Positions 8,110-14,850 of a stretch of DNA of 27,793 bases are shown here, in pieces. The stretch is taken from contig JBHYGK010000028.1 in assembly GCA_051859045.1 (NCBI GenBank), forward strand, positions 1 through 27,793. Reading direction: 5' to 3'. This DNA is from JBHYGK01 sp051859045 (GTDB taxonomy: Bacteria > Pseudomonadota > Gammaproteobacteria > Xanthomonadales > Xanthomonadaceae). A program made the translations under genes and the position numbers. Positions within the stretch are counted from its first letter, which is position 1, and each line of letters starts with the position of its first letter. The notes under the pieces are model-generated. The model had not been told where the DNA came from. It did no database searches and was given only the letters and a program-made list of their open reading frames with translations.

Positions 8110-9465
8110 TCAACCGCCCTGGTGGAGGTAGTCCAGCGCCACCTGCAGCATCGCGCGGGCGCCCAGCGGCAGGGCGGCCTCGTCGAGCATGAACTCCGGG
8201 GAGTGGTTGGACGCCGCCTGGCGCACGTCCGGCCCGGGCGCGGTGGCGCCGACGAAGAAGAACAGCGCCGGGGCCTCGCGGCCGTAGTAGGCGAAGTCCT
8301 CGGCGCCGGTGATCGGATCGATCTCGATCACCTTGCCCGCCGCGGCGGCCTCGAGGCTGGGCCGCATGCGCCGGGTCAGGTCGGGCTGGTTGACCACCAC
8401 CGGATTGCCCTCCTCGGCCGGGATCTGGTGCTCGACGGTGGCGCCGTGCGCGGCCGCGACGTGCTCGGCGACCTGGGCCAGCCCATCGATCGCGGTCTGG
8501 CGCATGTCGGGCTCGAAGCTGCGGATGGTGCCGATCAGCTCCACCTGCTCGGGGATGATGTTGTTGCGGATGCCGCCGTTGATCGCGCCGAAGCTCACCA
8601 CCACCGGCGCGCGCGTGAGCTCGGAGCGGCGGCTGACGATGGTCTGCGAGGTGGAGACGATGTCGGCCGCGGCGACGATCGGGTCGACGCCGCTCCACGG
8701 CCGCGAGCCGTGGGTCTGGCGGCCCTTCACCAGGATGCGGAAGCGGTCGGACGCGGCCATGAACGGGCCCTCGCGCACCGCGATGGTGTCGCTGGGGATG
8801 CCCGCGATCACGTGCAGGCCGAACACGGCCTCGGGCCGGAAGCCCTCGAACAGCCCGCCGCGCACGAGCATCCGCGCGCCGCCGTCCTCGCCCTCGGGCG
8901 GGCCCTCCTCGGCGGGCTGGAAGATGAACATCACCTCGCCCGGCAGCTCGTCGCGGCGCGCCGCCAGCGCCTCGGCCACGCCCATCAGGATCGCGGTGTG
9001 GGCGTCGTGGCCGCAGGCGTGCATCACGCCGGTGCGCTGGCCGCGGTACTCGGTCGTGGCCATGGAGCGGAACGGCAGGTCGTTGCGCTCCTCGACCGGA
9101 AGCGCGTCCATGTCGGCGCGCAGCGCGATCCGCGGGCCGGGCCGGCCGCCGCGCAGGATCGCGATGACGCCGGTGTGCGCGACGCCGGTGCGCACCTCCA
9201 GGCCGAGCGCCTCGAGGTGGGCGGCGACCACGCCGGCGGTGCGGACCTCGCGGTTGCCGAGTTCGGGGTGCTGGTGGAAGTCGCGGCGCCAGGCCTGGAT
9301 GCGCCCGAGCAGGGCGTCGTCGAGCAGGCTGGCGGCGGGCGGCGCCGCGGCGGGGGCCTGGGCGAGCGCGGCGGGCGCGGCCAGCAGCGGCAGCGCGAGG
9401 GCCAGGGCGCCTGCGAGCGCGCGGCGGAGGACGACGGCGGATCGGTCGAGCGGGCGCGGGCGCAT
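8110..9465 (-). CDS. Exported M20 family amidohydrolase/peptidase
   Basis: This 451-residue metal-dependent hydrolase belongs to the M20D group, which includes N-acyl-amino-acid and peptide amidohydrolases (IAA-amide hydrolase, hippuricase and AbgB-like). An N-terminal signal peptide with an Arg-rich start and Leu/Ala core ends at about ALA-QA (residue 35), so the mature enzyme should be periplasmic or secreted. The catalytic domain opens with RDFHQHPELGNREVRT. Metal ligands are visible in MHACGHDAHTAIL (Cys151, His153, His156) and FQPAEEGPPEG (Glu186/187), then GLHVIAGIPSDTI. The dimerisation domain (KGRQTHGSRPW, NNIIPEQVELIGTIRSF) is in the middle, and the C-terminal metal-site segment GAEDFAYYGREAPALFFFVG is intact. 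A GGAG precedes ATG 9465. The substrate cannot be predicted; the leader suggests scavenging of peptides or acylated amino acids. Confidence 0.9.
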   Translation of the reverse strand: MRPRPLDRSAVVLRRALAGALALALPLLAAPAALAQAPAAAPPAASLLDDALLGRIQAWRRDFHQHPELGNREVRTAGVVAAHLEALGLEVRTGVAHTGVIAILRGGRPGPRIALRADMDALPVEERNDLPFRSMATTEYRGQRTGVMHACGHDAHTAILMGVAEALAARRDELPGEVMFIFQPAEEGPPEGEDGGARMLVRGGLFEGFRPEAVFGLHVIAGIPSDTIAVREGPFMAASDRFRILVKGRQTHGSRPWSGVDPIVAAADIVSTSQTIVSRRSELTRAPVVVSFGAINGGIRNNIIPEQVELIGTIRSFEPDMRQTAIDGLAQVAEHVAAAHGATVEHQIPAEEGNPVVVNQPDLTRRMRPSLEAAAAGKVIEIDPITGAEDFAYYGREAPALFFFVGATAPGPDVRQAASNHSPEFMLDEAALPLGARAMLQVALDYLHQGG

Positions 9466-9494
9466 GGGCGGTCTCCAGGGGATCGGCCGAGCCT

Positions 9495-9517
9495 AGCAAA
9501 GCCGCGGCCGCCGCGGC
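9495..9517 (-). terminator. Intrinsic-like terminator downstream of zapE
   Basis: On the minus strand, just after the zapE stop, a 7-bp stem GCCGCGG / CCGCGGC with a 3-nt loop (positions 9501-9517) is followed by TTTGCT. A hairpin plus short T stretch fits a rho-independent terminator closing the nuclease-hydrolase-zapE unit before the amidohydrolase gene. Confidence 0.45.
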
Positions 9518-9526
9518 CGCCGCGCG

Positions 9527-10636
9527 CTAGGCGCGGTGCGCGCGGGCCAGGTACTCCGCGCTCTGCATCTCGATCAGGCGCGAGGACGTGCGCTCGAACT
9601 CCAGCGACAGGCGCTCGCCGGCGTACAGCGCGGCGGGGCCGGTCGCCGCGCTCAGCACCAGGTTCACGCCGCGGTCGTAGAGCTCGTCCACCAGGTGCAC
9701 GAAGCGCCGCGCGGCGTTCTCGTTGGTGGCGTCGAAGGCCGGCACGCCGCTGAGGAAGACGGTGTGGAAGTCGCGCGCGACCTCGATGTAGTCGGCCACC
9801 GAGCGCGGGCCCTCGCAGAGCTCGGCGAACGCGAACCACACCAGGCCCTCGGCGATCGCGCGCACCTCCAGCGTGCGGCCGAGGATCTCGAGCGGGCCGG
9901 GATCACCGGGGCAGTCCGCGCTCAGGCGGGCCCAGGTGGCGCGCAGCGCGGCCTCGGCGGCCTCGCCCAGCGGCTGCTGCCACAGGCTGGCCCGGGTGAG
10001 CTGGCGCAGGCGGTAGTCGTTGGGGCTCACCAGCTCGACCACGGCGGTGTGCCGCTCGAGCAGCGCGATCGCCGGCAGGAAGGCCTGGCGCTGCAGGCCG
10101 TCGCGGTAGAGCCCGGCGGGCGCGATGTTGGACGTCGTCACCACGGTGCAGCCGTGGGCGAACAGGCGGTCGAGCAGGCGGCCGAGGATCATCGCGTCGC
10201 CGATGTCGGTGACGAAGAACTCGTCGAGCACCAGCAGCCGCAGCTCGCCGGCCAGCTCGCGCGCCACCTCGGCCACGCGGTCGGCCTCGCCGGCGTGGCC
10301 CTTCAGGCGCTGGTGCACCTCGGCCATGAAGCGGTGGAAATGCCGGCGCGCCTTGCGCCGCGTGGGCAGCGCGTCGAAGAACAGGTCGACCAGGAAGGTC
10401 TTGCCGCGGCCGACGCCGCCCCAGAGGTAGAGCCCGCGCACCGGCGGGTCGTCGCCGAAGCGCGCGCGCAGGCGGGCGAAGGCGCCGCGGTCGGCGCGCG
10501 CGATCAGCTCGCGCTGGATGCGGTCGAGCTCGGCCAGCGCGGGGGCCTGGGCCGGATCGTCGAGCCAGCGCCCTTCCGCGACGCCGGCGGCGTGCACGGC
10601 GGAGGGCAGCGGGGCGCGCGCGGCGTCGTCGAGCAT
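9527..10636 (-). CDS. zapE: Cell division protein ZapE (AFG1-like P-loop ATPase)
   Basis: ZapE is a cytoplasmic ATPase of the AFG1/LACE1 family that associates with the FtsZ ring and supports division under stress. The 369-residue protein shows the family order: an N-terminal region ending RARFGDDPPVRGLYLWG, Walker A GGVGRGKT (about residues 73-80), and the HFHRFMAEVHQRL segment typical of the family. Walker B LLVLDEFFVTDIGDAMIL follows, then the sensor region TVVTTSNIAPAGLYRDGLQR. The C-terminal part has LVWFAFAELCEGPRSVADYIE and FVHLVDELYDRGVNLVLSA. Length is normal (E. coli 375). It starts 9 nt after the upstream hydrolase stop, so the two are very likely cotranscribed. In related genomes zapE has varied neighbours, so the linkage need not be functional. 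Confidence 0.93.
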   Translation of the reverse strand: MLDDAARAPLPSAVHAAGVAEGRWLDDPAQAPALAELDRIQRELIARADRGAFARLRARFGDDPPVRGLYLWGGVGRGKTFLVDLFFDALPTRRKARRHFHRFMAEVHQRLKGHAGEADRVAEVARELAGELRLLVLDEFFVTDIGDAMILGRLLDRLFAHGCTVVTTSNIAPAGLYRDGLQRQAFLPAIALLERHTAVVELVSPNDYRLRQLTRASLWQQPLGEAAEAALRATWARLSADCPGDPGPLEILGRTLEVRAIAEGLVWFAFAELCEGPRSVADYIEVARDFHTVFLSGVPAFDATNENAARRFVHLVDELYDRGVNLVLSAATGPAALYAGERLSLEFERTSSRLIEMQSAEYLARAHRA

Positions 10637-10645
10637 CGCGCCCGC

Positions 10646-11329
10646 TCAGCCCTGGACGGGCGGCGGCAGCTGGCGGCGCACGCCGTTCTTGATCAGCCCG
10701 CGCAGGTCCATCAGGCGGCGGTGGAAGAAGTGGTCGGCCTCGGGCATGCGCACCAGCGAGGGCCGCGGCTCGAGCGACTCGACCCAGGCGTACACCGCCG
10801 CCGGGTCGACGATCTCGTCGGCCTCGCCCTGCACCACCAGCCACGGGCAGGCCGGCGGCAGCACCGCGGCGAAGTCCCAGCGCCCGGCCGGCGGCGCGAT
10901 CGCGATGAGCTGGCGCGCCGGCAGGTGGCGCGCGCCGAGCAGCGCCACGTAGGCGCCGAAGCTGAAGCCCGCCAGCCACAGCTCGGCGTCCGGGGCGGCC
11001 TTGGCCACCCAGGCCGCGACGGCCTGCAGGTCGAGCGCCTCGCCGCGGCCGTTGTCCCAGGCGCCGGTGGAGGCGCCCACGCCGCGGAAGTTGAAGCGCA
11101 CCGTCGACAGGCCGAGCTCGCGCAGCGAGCGCTCGGTGATCGTCACCACCTTGTTGTGCATCGTGCCGCCCTCGGTGGGCAGCGGATGGCAGACGATCGC
11201 GACGCCGCGCCGGGCCTCGCCGGGCTCGGGCACGTCCACCGCCACCTCGAGCACGCCCGCGGGGCCCGGCAGCGCGAAGCTGCAGGCGGCGGCGGGGAAG
11301 GCGGTCGGGGCGGGGGCGAGCGTGGTCAT
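10646..11329 (-). CDS. Small alpha/beta hydrolase
   Basis: A 227-residue alpha/beta-hydrolase of the compact, CocE/YsgA-like cytoplasmic type. CHPLPTEGGTMHNKVVT forms the oxyanion-hole strand-loop. RFNFRGVGASTGAWDNGRGE is the hallmark loop of this subfamily. The nucleophile elbow is GFSFGAY (Ser123). VVQGEADEIVDP supplies the acid, and EADHFFH the catalytic histidine near residue 200, so the triad is complete. There is no signal peptide. The ATG at 11329 gives the normal length; reading further upstream in the same frame only runs through out-of-frame nuclease sequence. It lies between the nuclease gene (23 bp upstream) and zapE (9 bp downstream) and is probably cotranscribed with both. The natural substrate of this family is generally unknown. 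Confidence 0.88.
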   Translation of the reverse strand: MTTLAPAPTAFPAAACSFALPGPAGVLEVAVDVPEPGEARRGVAIVCHPLPTEGGTMHNKVVTITERSLRELGLSTVRFNFRGVGASTGAWDNGRGEALDLQAVAAWVAKAAPDAELWLAGFSFGAYVALLGARHLPARQLIAIAPPAGRWDFAAVLPPACPWLVVQGEADEIVDPAAVYAWVESLEPRPSLVRMPEADHFFHRRLMDLRGLIKNGVRRQLPPPVQG

Positions 11330-11336
11330 GGCGGGG

Positions 11337-11342
11337 ATGATA
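11337..11342 (-). promoter_or_regulatory. Candidate -10 box just upstream of the alpha/beta hydrolase
   Basis: TATCAT (five of six matches to TATAAT) is followed by seven bases and then the ATG, again without a Shine-Dalgarno. It would give a leaderless or nearly leaderless hydrolase-zapE transcript starting in the 23-bp gap after the nuclease stop. There is no -35 match, so it is weak. Confidence 0.25.
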
Positions 11343-11352
11343 GCCGAGGGCC

Positions 11353-13182
11353 TCAGCGGCGGAGGTCGAGGCCCAGCAGCATCGGATCGTGGTCGGACGC
11401 GCGCCACGGGCTGGCCGCGCCCTCGGCGCTGGCGTCGCGGCTGTAGTGGAAGGCCTCGCCCTCGTCGGCGTTGGCGTGCCACTCGGCCGCGCCGCGCAGG
11501 CGCTCGGCGAGCCCGGCGCCGAGCAGGGCGTGGTCGAGGCGCGCGGCCTCGCCGCGGAACACGAAGCTGTGCGGCGGCGCGCCGTCGGGATCGGCGGCGG
11601 CCACCGCGAACGCGTCGCGCCAGCCGGCCTCGCGCAGCAGGCGCAGCGGGTCCTCCTCGGCGTGGGCGTTGAGGTCGCCGAGCACCAGCGTCATCGCGGC
11701 GCCGGCGCCCTGGCCGGTGGGGTCGGACGCCAGCCAGTCCGCCAGCGCGCGCGCGGCCTCGACGCGGGCGGCGTTCCAGCAGCCCTGGAAGTCGCGCAGG
11801 TCGCGGTTGCCGCCCTCGGCGTCCTCGCAGCCGCCCTTGGACTTGAAGTGGTTGCTGGCGACCGCGAACACCGGGCCGTCGCCGGCGCGGAAGGCCTGCA
11901 GCAGCGGCGGCCGGCTGCCGCGCGCGAACGGGCCCTCGGCCGTGCTGGCCGGGGCGCCGACGGCGCGCACGCGCTGGGCGCGGTAGAGGATCGCCACGCG
12001 GATGGCGTCGCCGCCGGCGAGGGCCGCGGACGGCACGAAGCGCCAGTCGCGCGCGGCCTCGTCGGCCTCGGCGGCATTGAGCGCGTCCACCAGCTGGGCC
12101 AGCGCGGAGTGCTCGCCGTCGCCGTCGTTCTCGACTTCCTGCAGCGCGGCGATCGCCGGATCCAGCGCGCGCAGCGTCGCCACCAGCTTGGCCTGCTGGC
12201 GGGCGTAGGCCTCGGCCGAGGCCGCGCCGCGCTCGGTCGGGAAGCCCACGCCGAGGCCGTCGCCGTTGAACAGGTTGAGCATGTTCAGCCCGACGATGCG
12301 CACGTCGCCCTCCACCACCGGCGGCGCCGGGCGCGGGGCCTCGGCGATCGCGCCGATCGCGTCGGTGAGCTGCACCCGCCAGCCGCCGAAGCGCTGCTCG
12401 AGCAGGCCCTCGACGCCCTCGAGCGTGCTGCCCGCGCGCAGCGGCCGGGTCGCGTCCTGCGGCTGGGCGAGGTAGCGCACGCCCTCGGGGTACTGGCGCT
12501 GGTCGCGGTCGTCGAGCACCAGCGCGCGCGCGGCGTTGGCGTCGGCCAGCGCCTGCGCCTCGGCGCCGGGCGCGTGGCGCTCGGTCGGCGCGTAGAGGCG
12601 GCCGCCGAAGGCGGTGGCCAGCTCGCCGAAGCGCAGCAGGCCGTCGTTGCCCGAGACCGTGAGCGTGCCCTCCACGCGCACCCGCATGCCCTCGATGGCC
12701 TCGCGCGCGCCGCCCTCGGCCAGCGCCACGGGCGCCGGCAGGGCCAGGCCGCGCTCGAGCACCTCGGCGCGCACGCCGCGCAGCGTGGTCATGCCGCGCT
12801 CGGGCGGGCCGTTCTCGGCGACGGTGCCCGCCAGCCGCACGCGGTCGCCGCTGCGCAGCACCGGGCGGGACCCGCGCGGGTACTCGACCCACAGGCCCTC
12901 GGAGGTGGCGGGATCGCCGTCGCCGGTCGGGTCCTGCACGAACAGGCCGTCCAGGCCGACCATGCGCCGGGTCACCACGCCCTCCACCACCACCTCGCGG
13001 CCCTCGAGCGGGCTGCGCGCGCCGGCGCCCTGCACGGCGGCGATCGGGGTGGCGGCGGGTGCCGCCGCGGGGGCGGCGTCCTGGCCGGCCTCGCCGCCCG
13101 CGCAGGCGGCCAGGGCGAGGGCGACGGCGCCGGAGAGCAGGCGACGGGGCGACACGGAGGAGCGGTGCGGGGCAGGGGTCAT
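11353..13182 (-). CDS. Lipoprotein endonuclease/exonuclease/phosphatase family nuclease (ExeM/NucH-like)
   Basis: A 609-residue exported nuclease. The leader ends in a lipobox LAAC (Cys27) followed by AGG, so the protein should be a lipoprotein, with no Asp at +2 to retain it in the inner membrane. A low-complexity linker leads to an OB-fold-like region (about residues 45-290) with EGVVTRRMVGLDGLFVQDP and a second weaker unit, as in ExeM/NucH extracellular DNases. The EEP catalytic domain (about 293-605) contains RIVGLNMLNLFNGDG (Asn), IAALQEVEND (metal Glu), SNHFKSKGG, LVLGDLNAHAEEDP (Asp/Asn) and the C-terminal SDHDPMLLGL (catalytic His). Characterised relatives degrade extracellular DNA for nutrient use or biofilm release. 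It is shorter than secreted ExeM and has no C-terminal anchor, with the lipid anchor perhaps substituting. Confidence 0.88.
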   Translation of the reverse strand: MTPAPHRSSVSPRRLLSGAVALALAACAGGEAGQDAAPAAAPAATPIAAVQGAGARSPLEGREVVVEGVVTRRMVGLDGLFVQDPTGDGDPATSEGLWVEYPRGSRPVLRSGDRVRLAGTVAENGPPERGMTTLRGVRAEVLERGLALPAPVALAEGGAREAIEGMRVRVEGTLTVSGNDGLLRFGELATAFGGRLYAPTERHAPGAEAQALADANAARALVLDDRDQRQYPEGVRYLAQPQDATRPLRAGSTLEGVEGLLEQRFGGWRVQLTDAIGAIAEAPRPAPPVVEGDVRIVGLNMLNLFNGDGLGVGFPTERGAASAEAYARQQAKLVATLRALDPAIAALQEVENDGDGEHSALAQLVDALNAAEADEAARDWRFVPSAALAGGDAIRVAILYRAQRVRAVGAPASTAEGPFARGSRPPLLQAFRAGDGPVFAVASNHFKSKGGCEDAEGGNRDLRDFQGCWNAARVEAARALADWLASDPTGQGAGAAMTLVLGDLNAHAEEDPLRLLREAGWRDAFAVAAADPDGAPPHSFVFRGEAARLDHALLGAGLAERLRGAAEWHANADEGEAFHYSRDASAEGAASPWRASDHDPMLLGLDLRR

Positions 13183-13243
13183 CGGGGGCTCGGGGGGGCA
13201 GGCAGGCGGGAGGGCGGGCCTCGCGGCGGAGGCCGGACAGCAC

Positions 13244-13265
13244 GACGCCGCCCGGAGGCGGCGTC
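13244..13265 (-). terminator. Hairpin terminator candidate after the cytochrome c5 gene
   Basis: A perfect 9-bp stem GACGCCGCC / GGCGGCGTC with a 4-nt loop lies 26 bp downstream of the cytochrome stop, within the 109-bp gap before the nuclease gene. It is followed by GTGCTGTCC on the minus strand, not a clean T tract. It probably separates the cytochrome transcript from the nuclease operon. Confidence 0.45.
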
Positions 13266-13291
13266 GGCGGGAGGCGCGGGCGGGGCCGAGC

Positions 13292-13810
13292 TTACTGCAG
13301 GTTGTCGACCATCCACTGCACCGAGGCGCGCACCTGCTCGTCGGTCAGGCCGGGGTTGCCGCCCTTGGCCGGCATCACGCCCTCGCCCGGGCCGTCGTAG
13401 CCCTGGATGGCGTGGGTCACGAGGGTGTCGATGCCCTGGTCGACGCGGCCGGCCCAGGCCGCGCGCTCCATCTTCGGGGCGCCGCCGGCGCCGGCGGTGT
13501 GGCAGGCGCCGCAGAGGTTCTGGTAGATCACGGCGCCGTCGAGGGTGCCGCCGTAGGCCACCTGGGACGCGGCGGCGGCGAGCGCGGCGGCCTGCGCGGC
13601 GGCCTGGGCCGCGGCGCCGGTCTCGCCGGCGTAGACGCCGCCGTAGGGCGCGAGGCGGTCGTCGACGCGGGCGGTGATCGCCGGGTCGGTGGCCTGCTCG
13701 CCGCTGTAGTGGAAGGTCAGCGCCAGCGCGATCAGGCCCACGGTCACGACGACCAGGAACAGGATGATCAGCGAGAACTTCTTGAGGAAGGTCAGATCGT
13801 GGTTCTGCAC
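13292..13810 (-). CDS. Membrane-anchored c-type cytochrome (cytochrome c5 family)
   Basis: A 172-residue electron carrier. Residues 11-34 form an uncleaved N-terminal membrane anchor (KFSLIILFLVVVTVGLIALA). An alanine-rich tether of roughly residues 60-85 follows, then a single class I haem domain. The haem-binding motif is CGACH (Cys100, Cys103, His104), and VMPAKGGNPGLTDEQV supplies the distal Met146 ligand and the c5-type signature. The C terminus VRASVQWMVDNLQ is the usual last helix. The haem domain faces the periplasm and probably carries electrons between respiratory complexes and terminal oxidases. The ATG at 13810 has no strong Shine-Dalgarno, but a TATACT lies about 50 nt upstream. 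It is monocistronic by appearance, with a hairpin downstream. Confidence 0.92.
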   Translation of the reverse strand: MQNHDLTFLKKFSLIILFLVVVTVGLIALALTFHYSGEQATDPAITARVDDRLAPYGGVYAGETGAAAQAAAQAAALAAAASQVAYGGTLDGAVIYQNLCGACHTAGAGGAPKMERAAWAGRVDQGIDTLVTHAIQGYDGPGEGVMPAKGGNPGLTDEQVRASVQWMVDNLQ

Positions 13811-14152
13811 GGCGCACCTGCGAGCTGGGGGCCCGGGGAACCTGGGCCTGAGGGCGCGGAGTATAGCGGCCCCCCGCGGGCCGGGGAACCGCGCCCCGCG
13901 GGGCGCCCCGGCGCCGGTCCGGGCGGGGCGGCCGGCCCTAGGACTTTTTCCAATACCGCCGCGTAAAGGAAGTGCTTAGTGTCCGTCGTGCCGGGAATGG
14001 GATGCGTGGCCCGGAACCGGCACTGGACCGGGGCGAGAGCCCCACGCGCCATGGATGGCGCCTTCCCCCCCCTCCCCGCGACCGCCGTGAACCGCCCGGC
14101 CCGCTGCTCCCGTCCCCCGATCACCGTCCGACCGGCCCCCGACGGGCCCGCC
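13811..14152. other. Intergenic region between cytochrome c5 and the NarL-type regulator
   Basis: These 342 bp contain no gene I can support. They hold the probable cytochrome promoter at 13860, GC-rich inverted repeats around 13870-13905 (CCCGCGGG and CCCCGCGGGG types) and one unusually AT-rich patch near 13940-13980 (GGACTTTTTCCAATACC, then GTAAAGGAAGTGCTTAGTG). The patch could be a regulator site or a relic promoter. Translations of this stretch in all frames are low-complexity Pro/Arg/Ala sequence and lack start signals. Confidence 0.6.
13860..13865 (-). promoter_or_regulatory. Candidate -10 box for the cytochrome c5 gene
   Basis: On the minus strand TATACT matches the -10 consensus at five of six positions and stands out in very GC-rich DNA, about 50 nt before the cytochrome start. 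The -35 region (TTCCCC, 17-nt spacer) matches poorly. Confidence 0.42.
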
Positions 14153-14794
14153 CTAGGGCGCCAGCCCCTGCGCCTTCGCCAGCCGGTGCAGGTCGAGCGT
14201 GGTGCGCGCGCCGAGCTTGCCCATCAGGCTGGTGCGGTGCACGTAGATGGTCTTCGACGAGATCCCCAGCGCGTCGGCGATGGCCTGCGGGGTCTCGCCG
14301 CGGGCCAGGCGCACGAACACCGCGAACTCGCGGGCGGTCAGCGCCGGCAGGCTGGCCTCGCCGCCGTCGATGCGCATGCGCAGCACGCGGCTGACGTAGC
14401 GCTCGCCGCGCGCGGCCGCCGCGAGCGCCTCGGGCAGCTCCTCCGGCGCCGAGCGCTTGGTCAGGAAGCCCAGCGCCCCGCGCGCCAGCGCATCGCGGGC
14501 GAAGGCCGGCGCCTCGTGCATGGTCAGCACCACGATCCGCAGCGCCGGGTGCGCGGCGCGGACGCGGTCGATCACCTCGAGGCCGTCGCCGTCGGCCAGG
14601 GTCAAGTCGAGCACCAGCAGGTCGATATCCACGAGGGCGCCCGGGGCGGTGACCTCGGCCGCGCTCCCGAACTCGCGATCGATGCGATGCTGGCCCCCGG
14701 CCTCGATCAGCTGGCGGAAGCCTTGCCGTACGATCGGGTGGTCGTCGCAGATCGCGAGGCGCTGGGCCGACGGGCCGGGCACGGGGATGTTCAT
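14153..14794 (-). CDS. NarL/FixJ-type response regulator
   Basis: A 213-residue two-component transcription regulator. The receiver domain (about residues 11-125) has the acidic pair Asp17-Asp18 in AICDDHPIVRQGF, the phosphoacceptor Asp63 in VLDLTLADGDG, Thr91 in VVLTMHE and Lys113 in FLTKRSAPEEL. The C-terminal LuxR-type helix-turn-helix (about residues 149-210) reads LTAREFAVFVRLARGETPQA, then GISSKTIYVHRTSLMGKLG. All phosphorelay residues are present. It is divergent from the HisKA_3 kinase gene with 56 bp between the starts, an arrangement that strongly suggests they are cognate and share a control region. Target genes are unknown. The start lacks a clear Shine-Dalgarno, but no better in-frame start exists. 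Confidence 0.92.
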   Translation of the reverse strand: MNIPVPGPSAQRLAICDDHPIVRQGFRQLIEAGGQHRIDREFGSAAEVTAPGALVDIDLLVLDLTLADGDGLEVIDRVRAAHPALRIVVLTMHEAPAFARDALARGALGFLTKRSAPEELPEALAAAARGERYVSRVLRMRIDGGEASLPALTAREFAVFVRLARGETPQAIADALGISSKTIYVHRTSLMGKLGARTTLDLHRLAKAQGLAP

Positions 14795-14837
14795 GCGGCG
14801 GGGCGTCCATCGGGGCGCGCTCGCCGGGGCGAGGCGC

Positions 14838-14844
14838 AGGGGAG
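14838..14844 (+). promoter_or_regulatory. Ribosome binding site supporting the GTG start of the MASE1-like kinase
   Basis: AGGGGAG lies six bases before the GTG at 14851. It supports this non-ATG start over the next in-frame GTGs downstream. Confidence 0.55.
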
Positions 14845-14850
14845 CAGGCA

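Noticed and set aside
10646..13243. Reading the alpha/beta hydrolase as an 865-residue protein
   Set aside because: Everything before ATG 11329 is the nuclease gene in another frame (Arg/Pro/Gly-rich). The hydrolase domain itself is full length at 227 residues.
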